From: an uncultured Pseudomonadota bacterium
Lineage (GTDB): Bacteria > Pseudomonadota > Alphaproteobacteria > Rs-D84
Assembly: GCA_947307295.1 (NCBI GenBank)
Contig: CAMZIQ010000004.1
Location: 45,562 to 109,561, forward strand
Length of the DNA: 64,000 bases
Reading direction: 5' to 3'
Shown here: piece by piece, positions 57,150-64,000 of the stretch
Position numbering within the stretch: position 1 is the first letter of the stretch
Layout: each line of letters begins with the position of its first letter
Notes under the pieces: model-generated
Database searches by the model: none
Told to the model about the DNA's origin: nothing
What the model saw: only the letters and a program-made list of their open reading frames with translations
Position numbers and translations under genes: made by a program

Positions 57150-60059
57150 ATGTTTAATGAAGATAATACCACAGAACAAATGATAATAAGTACGTTAAAG
57201 GCCAACGGTTGGAAATACGTACCCGCAGAAGAATTACCACGGCAGTATAACGATGTGTTGGTTGAACCAATGGTACGTGACGCGTTAATTCGTTTGAACC
57301 CGGAAATCGCCGAGGAACCATCACGTGCGGACGACGTTATTTACAAATTGCGTTCTTTGATATTATCAACCCAAGCGCATGATATTGTGACACGTAATGA
57401 ACAGTTTAAGAAATTGATATTTGAAGAAAATTCGTTTCCGTTTGGCGAAAATGGACGCATGATACCAATTCGCTTTTTCGGTACATTAACCCCGGACGAA
57501 TTACAAAAGAATGAATACATTGTGACCAACCAATGGGTTTACCCAATGCAAGAAGGCGGTAAACGTTTGGACATTGTATTACTTATCAACGGTTTTCCAA
57601 TTGCAATTGGTGAATTAAAGACACCAGTACGCGAAGCGATAACATGGTTGGATGGCGCGGGCGACATTTCCGCATACGAAAAGAGCATTCCACAAATGTT
57701 TGTTCCAAACGTGTTTAATTTCGCCACCGAAGGTAAATGTTTCCGCTATGGGTCAGTATGTATGCCGATTAATTTATGGGGGCCATGGCATACACCAACA
57801 CATAAAACCGAAGGTACTTTGAAAGACGTTCAAATAAGCGTTGCCGATATGATAACCCCAGAAAAGATTATGGACATATTCCAATTCTTTACGATATTCG
57901 CAACCGATAAAAAACACCGTAAATACAAAATTATTTGCCGTTATCAGCAGTACGAAGGTGCGAATATGATTGTTGACCGTGTGAAGGCCGGTAAAACCAA
58001 GAAAGGTTTGATTTGGCATTTCCAAGGGTCAGGTAAGTCATTGTTGATGGTATTTGCCGCACAAAAATTACGTATGACGCCGGAATTAAAGAACCCGACG
58101 GTGGTTATTGTAGATGACCGTTTGGATTTGGAAACCCAGATAACCGCGACGTTCAATGCGTCCGATATTCCAAATTTGGACAAAGCAACCACCAAAGAAG
58201 AGTTAATGTCGTTCTTTAAAAACGATACCCGTAAGATTTTGATTACAACCATATTCAGATTTGGTGACGTGGATACGGTATTGAACGAACGCGACAATAT
58301 TATTGTTATGGTTGACGAAGCCCACAGAACCCAAGAAGGTAATTTGGGTGAAAAAATGCGGTTGGCGTTGCCAAATGCGTTCTTCTTTGGATTAACCGGT
58401 ACACCAATTAACCGCGTTGATAAAAACACTTTCAAAACATTTGGTGCAGAAGAAGACGCCAGTGGTTATATGAGCAAGTATTCGTTTTCGGATTCCATCC
58501 GTGACGGGGCCACTTTACCATTACATTTTGAAGCGGTACCGGTTGAATTGCACGTTGATAAAGAAAAATTGAACGCAGAATTTGACGCGTTAACCGAAGG
58601 TTTATCAGAAGCAGATAAAGCGCAATTGTCCAAACGGGTCAATATGAAAGCGATTATGTATGACCGCAAGCGTATCAAGAAAGTTTGCGAACATATCGCC
58701 AATCATTATCAAACAAAAATTGAACCAAACGGTTATAAAGGACAGGTTGTTTGTTATGACCGTGAATGTTGTTTAATGTATAAAGAAGAATTAGACAAAT
58801 TGTTAGGTGAAGACGCCACGACAATTGTTATGGACACTAACAACGACAAAGAAGATAAATATAAAGCATATCGCCGTAGTCGTGATGAAGAAGCCAAGGT
58901 TTTGGATTATTTCCGTGACCCGAATTCACCATTGAAATTGGTTATTGTCACAGCGAAATTATTAACCGGATTTGACGCGCCAATTTTACAGGTAATGTAT
59001 TTGGACAAGCCAATGAAAGACCATACATTGTTGCAGGCCATATGCAGAACTAATCGTGTTTATGATAGCGATAAGACCCACGGGTTAATCGTTGATTATG
59101 TTGGTATATTTGACGACGTTGCCAAGGCATTAAACTTTGACGAACAAACAATGAAACAGGTTATTACCAATATTGCGTCCGTTAAAGATAAATTGCCAGC
59201 ACTCATGAAGAAATGTTTGGATTATTTCGGTGATTTGGACCGTAATGTTGACGGTTGGGAAGGTTTGATGGCCGCCCAAGAGAAATTGCCGACCAACGAT
59301 ATCAAAGATAAGTTTGGCGCGGATTATCGTGTGTTAAACCGCGCGTGGGACGCATTGTCGCCGGACCCATTTTTAAAGCAATACAGAAAAGATTACGCAT
59401 GGTTGACTCGTGTGTATGAATCCGTAAAACCAACCGACGGCCGTGGTGGGTTAATTTGGGCCGCATTGGGCGTCAAAACAATGGAAATCGTTCACGAGAA
59501 TTTAACCGTGGGTGAAACCAAAGACGACATGGACATTATCGCCATGGACCCGGATTTGATAGATAATTTCATTGAAAAACATAAAGACATAAACAAAGTG
59601 ACAAAACATATTGAAATAAATTTGGTTGCCAAAATACGTAAATACAGCAACGACCCGAAATTTATTGAATTGGGGCAGAAATTGGAACAATTGCGTGACA
59701 AACATGCACAGGGGTTAATAACCAGTATTGAATTTTTGAAACTGTTGTTGGATTTGGCCAAGACCGCCGCAGGTGCAGAGAAAGACGTTGTGCCGGAAGC
59801 CGATATTGATAAAGGTAAGGCCGCATTAACCGATTTGTTCAATAGTGTTCGTAATGAGAAGACACCGATTATCGTTGAACGTATCGTGAATGACATAGAC
59901 GATATCGTGAAGGTTGTTCGTTTTGATGGATGGCAGGCCACAACCGAAGGTAAACGCATTATTAAACAGGAATTACGTAAGGTGGTTTGGGTAAAGTACA
60001 AGATAAAAGACCAAGAAGTGTTTGATAAAGCGTACAATTACATAGAACAGTATTATTAA
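57150..60059 (+). CDS. hsdR: type I restriction endonuclease subunit HsdR
   Basis: GLIWHFQGSGKSLLMVFAA, MVDEAHRTQEGNLG, GLTGTPI, LLTGFDAPILQVMYLDKPMKDHTLLQAICRTNR. Confidence 0.95.
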   Translation: MFNEDNTTEQMIISTLKANGWKYVPAEELPRQYNDVLVEPMVRDALIRLNPEIAEEPSRADDVIYKLRSLILSTQAHDIVTRNEQFKKLIFEENSFPFGENGRMIPIRFFGTLTPDELQKNEYIVTNQWVYPMQEGGKRLDIVLLINGFPIAIGELKTPVREAITWLDGAGDISAYEKSIPQMFVPNVFNFATEGKCFRYGSVCMPINLWGPWHTPTHKTEGTLKDVQISVADMITPEKIMDIFQFFTIFATDKKHRKYKIICRYQQYEGANMIVDRVKAGKTKKGLIWHFQGSGKSLLMVFAAQKLRMTPELKNPTVVIVDDRLDLETQITATFNASDIPNLDKATTKEELMSFFKNDTRKILITTIFRFGDVDTVLNERDNIIVMVDEAHRTQEGNLGEKMRLALPNAFFFGLTGTPINRVDKNTFKTFGAEEDASGYMSKYSFSDSIRDGATLPLHFEAVPVELHVDKEKLNAEFDALTEGLSEADKAQLSKRVNMKAIMYDRKRIKKVCEHIANHYQTKIEPNGYKGQVVCYDRECCLMYKEELDKLLGEDATTIVMDTNNDKEDKYKAYRRSRDEEAKVLDYFRDPNSPLKLVIVTAKLLTGFDAPILQVMYLDKPMKDHTLLQAICRTNRVYDSDKTHGLIVDYVGIFDDVAKALNFDEQTMKQVITNIASVKDKLPALMKKCLDYFGDLDRNVDGWEGLMAAQEKLPTNDIKDKFGADYRVLNRAWDALSPDPFLKQYRKDYAWLTRVYESVKPTDGRGGLIWAALGVKTMEIVHENLTVGETKDDMDIIAMDPDLIDNFIEKHKDINKVTKHIEINLVAKIRKYSNDPKFIELGQKLEQLRDKHAQGLITSIEFLKLLLDLAKTAAGAEKDVVPEADIDKGKAALTDLFNSVRNEKTPIIVERIVNDIDDIVKVVRFDGWQATTEGKRIIKQELRKVVWVKYKIKDQEVFDKAYNYIEQYY

Positions 60060-60073
60060 TATGGGGTTGTCAT

Positions 60074-60358
60074 ATGATATTTACAAATAATATGCCAACG
60101 TCGGCTTTACAATTATCGGAAATCGCCAAACAACAAAAAGAAGAAGAGCGTAAGCAACAGGAAAAAGAAGCGCGTCAGAGAGAATTTGAAGCGAAGCAGA
60201 TACAGTTAAACCAAGACACGTTAAACGAGACCAAGAAAAGTAATGAATTAGCGCAACAAAGTGTTAGTATTGCGCGTGACAGTAAGTATTTAGCAAAAGT
60301 CGCCATTGGAATATCGGTGGTTGCCGTTTTGGTTAGCGTAATATTGCATTTCTGTTAA
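60074..60358 (+). CDS. small coiled-coil protein with C-terminal TM anchor
   Basis: KQQKEEERKQQEKEARQREFEAKQ... ending AIGISVVAVLVSVILHFC. Confidence 0.65.
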   Translation: MIFTNNMPTSALQLSEIAKQQKEEERKQQEKEARQREFEAKQIQLNQDTLNETKKSNELAQQSVSIARDSKYLAKVAIGISVVAVLVSVILHFC

Positions 60359-60373
60359 TGATGGGGGTAAAAC

Positions 60374-60496
60374 ATGAATAAAGTAGAGCCAAGAGAAGCA
60401 GTATTTATAAAAAAAGGTTGGTTTATATTCTGGTGTTTTGCGTGTATGCCAATAGCCATTTTGTATGTTTTGTTTGCCGACCGCATAGAAATATAA
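60374..60496 (+). CDS. 40-aa single-TM microprotein (below ORF-track cutoff)
   Basis: MNKVEPREAVFIKKGWFIFWCFACMPIAILYVLFADRIEI; preceded by atgggggt RBS-like sequence. Confidence 0.5.
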   Translation: MNKVEPREAVFIKKGWFIFWCFACMPIAILYVLFADRIEI

Positions 60497-60498
60497 AA

Positions 60499-61209
60499 TT
60501 ATGTTATTGTTGGTTCGCCGTGTATTTCCATATATTCCCGCGGGCAAGCATACATATGGTCAATTACACCGGGGTATGCGCCACCAAACATTTCTTTATA
60601 TAATTGTTGCGTTTGTTGGAGTCGTTTCATTTGTTTTTGACTAGCATTAAACCAGAATTTATGTTGTTCGGGCGATGTCACCATTTTAAAGCCGGCCAAA
60701 AGCATAGCAAAAATAAACTCATTAAAGAATACGTTTCCGCAAGGCATATCATCGTGTAAAATTTCTTGACCGATTACATAGTATATTTTTTCGTGGTCCG
60801 TTTTATAATTAATTGATTTTATCGGGGTTAATAACTCTCTAATTTTTTTAGACATTTTACATATGCGTTCGTATTGATACGGTTCGGTGATATTGTTTAC
60901 CCAAAAAGAATGCCATTCATTCCATTTTTTTAGTGTCCATTCCGGTGCGTCATTTTTACCAAAATACCCTTCGTCATATATGTCCGGATGAGATAAAACC
61001 AGTTTGATAAAGTGTTTGTGTTCCGGTGAAGCCCGCAACAATTCTTCCCAAGAATTAAAATGACACAATTGCGCAACACCGTTTTTTGCGAAAGTTAAGG
61101 TTAGGTTTTCCATACCAACCCGGTCACGAAAGTTTTGATATTCGGGTAGGGTTTTCCATTCACGCAACATGTTTTTGGCATAATTTTTTATGTATCTAAT
61201 ATCTTTCAT
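60499..61209 (-). CDS. hypothetical protein (236 aa)
   Basis: intact ORF, no recognised family. Confidence 0.65.
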   Translation of the reverse strand: MKDIRYIKNYAKNMLREWKTLPEYQNFRDRVGMENLTLTFAKNGVAQLCHFNSWEELLRASPEHKHFIKLVLSHPDIYDEGYFGKNDAPEWTLKKWNEWHSFWVNNITEPYQYERICKMSKKIRELLTPIKSINYKTDHEKIYYVIGQEILHDDMPCGNVFFNEFIFAMLLAGFKMVTSPEQHKFWFNASQKQMKRLQQTQQLYKEMFGGAYPGVIDHMYACPREYMEIHGEPTIT

Positions 61210-61467
61210 GTTCTCTCCATTAATTATATGGTATTATTATACCGTAAAATATATCAAAAGTCAAGTAAAATCAAATAGTTATGATAATTTTTTTGCGTTT
61301 TTGTGACATTTTATGCGGTTATTTATCATATGTGATAATTATGAGACACAAAACAATCGTTAATAGGTGTTATTAGTACTTTTTGACCCATCAAAACGCC
61401 ACTTGCTAGCATTAACAACAAGTTTTTATAGAGCGCGTTTTTTGTATAAACTGTTAAACTGTAAAAA

Positions 61468-61520
61468 TGTAGGGGGTATATGTGTTGTTCATAAGTTTTT
61501 TATGGTGTATACCCCCGACA
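61468..61520. repeat. inverted repeat TGTaGGGGGTATA...TATACCCCCgACA
   Basis: arms 61468-61480 and 61508-61520, one mismatch, flanked by CTGTTAAACTGTAAA / GAACAGTTTTACA. Confidence 0.8.
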
Positions 61521-61531
61521 TTTGAACAGTT

Positions 61532-63715
61532 TTACAATTTTAACACGTGGTCCATATGCTCAACGTACGTTATGTTATCTTTTACATACAGTTTCACACA
61601 ATTTAAACCAATCAAATCCGTCAATAATCCATTTCGTTCTTTGTGTGGTATTTTACGGAATTTACTACCAAACATAGACATTGTTATGGGACCATCAAGA
61701 GATTTTAATTTTTCTTCCATGTCGTCAAGTTTCTTTTCATAACCCGTTTTATCGATTTCTTCCAATAGTACTTTCATACGCTCAATAGAAAACGAAACAA
61801 CGGCGTATGCCCAATTAACACTTTTTTCGGTGATTGTTGGTAAATATGTTATTGGGTTTATTTCAGCGGCGACCATAGACAGTTTTTCAAGATTCTCATA
61901 AGCACGAGTGTATAAACATGCTACTTCCGCTCCATTTTTTATATTTGAAATACGAGCGTCATTGAATTCTTTTTTATATTTTTTTAACAATTCGTTTGCT
62001 TTTACCGTTGTTGGAACAACGTATGGTTCACCATTGTTTCTTCTTTTGTCGAGCGCGGTGGTTATTGTGTTGATATCAGCAATTAATTTAAAAATACTAG
62101 ATTGTTCAACGCGTACACGTTCTTCATTATCTTTCGGGTCAATATCAGTCGTTTCTAGTATAAACCATCGGGTCATAAAACCGTCCAGAATATCAGATTT
62201 GGTTATTGCGTCATAAACCGCCGATGGAACACTTAAACCAAGCACACAAACACAAGGTTGTTCTGTGTCCGTACGTTGTTTTGCGTCTTTACCATGTTGG
62301 CTGTATTCGCGGCCCAAATATTTCATGTCGGCATTACTGTATAATTGTGTGAATGTGGACATAATTTCTTTGGAATACGATTGAGACGTTTTACCATTAA
62401 TACCGTCAAGGTAATGTCCAATTTCGTCAATCACCGTCAAATATTTCCCATTTGCGGCATAAATCGCGTCCACAAGACCAGCACGGGACACAGGGGCACC
62501 ACGTAGGGCTTTGCGTAAACTAGGACGTAATTCTTCTCGTTCAAATAACTTCTGTATTGCTCTTTTGGGGTCATTTTTTCCCGTTCCGGTTTCCGCTATG
62601 CCGAAACAGTATATGTTAGAACGTAATTCAGATGGTGTTTGAGCGCGTTGGGCGTATACCGTTCCGGCAACAACTATTCCACCGGCCAAAGCCAAAATGG
62701 GTTGCTGTTTTACGGAAATTTCCTGTATGTATTTGGTTATTTGGCCAACTAATCCCGGTGGTGCCGTAATCATATCTTTTTTTAATGCTTCAAGGTGTTT
62801 AACGTGTCGCGTTTGTTTTATATTGCATTCTTCTCGTTCTTTTTTTACTTGTACGAATTCCGCGTCAGTCATATAAGCGTATTGTTTTGCCAGCGCAAAC
62901 AACGTGTTGATGGTTATTCCGTCGCCAACAGAGTAAGAAACCCATTTTTTTAATGGTTCGCGTTCTTTATATTTGCTTCCATGTTGTGACCAAGAATCAA
63001 ACAATTCCAATCCCCATTGAGCACCGCCGGAATAGTCATGTAATGCCATTCCTATTTTTAACCAATCATTGTATTCAATGTCGGCAGGTATACAATCCAA
63101 TGCTTTTTTGATATCTTCTATGTTTGCGATGGGTTTTGTGACGTTAATTAGTGCGCTGGTATTTTGTGTTTCCGGGGTCAACAAATCAAACAACTGTTTT
63201 AATGTATCGCCAGAAATTTCAGGGATATTTTCCGTTGGACATGTTAATAATGTTTCGTTGGTAAGCCATTTATATTCCATCCCGGCCGGGTGTACAGATG
63301 GTGGTAATACTGTTTGTCGTCCGGTTGATAGGAAATCAATCCCATCGCCGTTTTCGGTCTTCACGGATTTACTAGGCAATCCATTGTATTTATAGAACGC
63401 GGTATAACCTTTGGCACCACGTTTTTTTAGTGGTGATTCCGGTAAGATACGTTCTATTTTTTCCAATAGTGTTGGGTCATCCGTATCAATATCAACAGCA
63501 CAAAGACCGCTAGCCGGTCCCAAAACCAAGCCGATATTATGTGCATTAGCGAAAAATATTTGCGCTTCTTTAATGGGCATTATTTGGTCACAATATTTGG
63601 ACCATCCCGACAAAATAGGGTTTTTGTTCCCATAAGCCAATGGTATTACGGAAAATCCTTTGTTCAGGTAATCCAGCGCAACGTTTTTATATGGATTTGT
63701 TGTTGTGTTAGTCAT
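61532..63715 (-). CDS. mobile-element replication protein: N-terminal Prim-Pol-like + PriCT-like + DUF3987-like ATPase
   Basis: GFSVIPLAYGNKNPILSGWSKY...GLVLGPASGLCAVDIDTDDP; NDWLKIGMALHDYSGG; GIAETGTGKNDPKRAI. Confidence 0.82.
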   Translation of the reverse strand: MTNTTTNPYKNVALDYLNKGFSVIPLAYGNKNPILSGWSKYCDQIMPIKEAQIFFANAHNIGLVLGPASGLCAVDIDTDDPTLLEKIERILPESPLKKRGAKGYTAFYKYNGLPSKSVKTENGDGIDFLSTGRQTVLPPSVHPAGMEYKWLTNETLLTCPTENIPEISGDTLKQLFDLLTPETQNTSALINVTKPIANIEDIKKALDCIPADIEYNDWLKIGMALHDYSGGAQWGLELFDSWSQHGSKYKEREPLKKWVSYSVGDGITINTLFALAKQYAYMTDAEFVQVKKEREECNIKQTRHVKHLEALKKDMITAPPGLVGQITKYIQEISVKQQPILALAGGIVVAGTVYAQRAQTPSELRSNIYCFGIAETGTGKNDPKRAIQKLFEREELRPSLRKALRGAPVSRAGLVDAIYAANGKYLTVIDEIGHYLDGINGKTSQSYSKEIMSTFTQLYSNADMKYLGREYSQHGKDAKQRTDTEQPCVCVLGLSVPSAVYDAITKSDILDGFMTRWFILETTDIDPKDNEERVRVEQSSIFKLIADINTITTALDKRRNNGEPYVVPTTVKANELLKKYKKEFNDARISNIKNGAEVACLYTRAYENLEKLSMVAAEINPITYLPTITEKSVNWAYAVVSFSIERMKVLLEEIDKTGYEKKLDDMEEKLKSLDGPITMSMFGSKFRKIPHKERNGLLTDLIGLNCVKLYVKDNITYVEHMDHVLKL

Positions 63716-63917
63716 GGTTAATTCCTTCTTTATGATTGTTAATGTAGTTTTCAATGTCGGTTTGTAGGTATTTAACGCGATTTCCAAAGCGCACGCATGG
63801 CAGGTCCTTTAATTTACCCGCATAACGCATACTATTGAGTGTTGATACCGTTGTGCCGAGAATGTTGGCGACTTGTTTTTGGTCCAATAGTTTTGGGCCG
63901 GTAAATTGTTCAATCAT
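63708..63917 (-). CDS. AlpA/excisionase-like helix-turn-helix protein
   Basis: LLDQKQVANILGTTVSTLNSMRYAGKLKDLPCVRFGNRVKYLQTDIENYINNH. Confidence 0.85.
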   Translation of the reverse strand: MIEQFTGPKLLDQKQVANILGTTVSTLNSMRYAGKLKDLPCVRFGNRVKYLQTDIENYINNHKEGINHD

Positions 63918-64000
63918 TCTTTTATCTCCTGTTTTTTGTTAATGTTTTGTCGTTTTGACACAGGAAATATAAGGTGAAAAACACAATAAAAATCCCGAGA

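Overview
AT-rich bacterial chromosome window, probably alphaproteobacterial (inferred only from gene content and style). Core genes include an MscS channel, rpsU, parC, rpmG, recG, ackA, htpX and lemA, with tRNA-Ala(UGC) and tRNA-Lys(UUU). About 20.6-33.3 kb is an aryl-polyene (APE)-type lipid/pigment cluster. About 34.6-44.1 kb is a surface-polysaccharide locus with a GDP-heptose pathway (GMD-like dehydratase, gmhA, hddA, fused hddC-gmhB). About 47.5-51.2 kb is a nuclease cassette (GIY-YIG/DUF4357, small membrane protein, zinc-ribbon/VSR-like/NUMOD1 protein) bracketed by two ~147-bp structured direct repeats. From about 51.4 kb to the right edge is an integrative element: tyrosine integrase, type I R-M system with two HsdM proteins, tail-anchored small proteins, Prim-Pol/DUF3987 replication protein and an AlpA-like HTH. 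Best candidates for something undescribed: (i) a zeta-toxin-like kinase in an apparent operon with two acyl-carrier-like proteins, one of which lacks the phosphopantetheine serine; (ii) the repeat-bracketed nuclease cassette; (iii) tRNA loci surrounded by tandem tRNA 3'-end plus terminator fragments. All calls come from reading sequence and translations; no searches were run.
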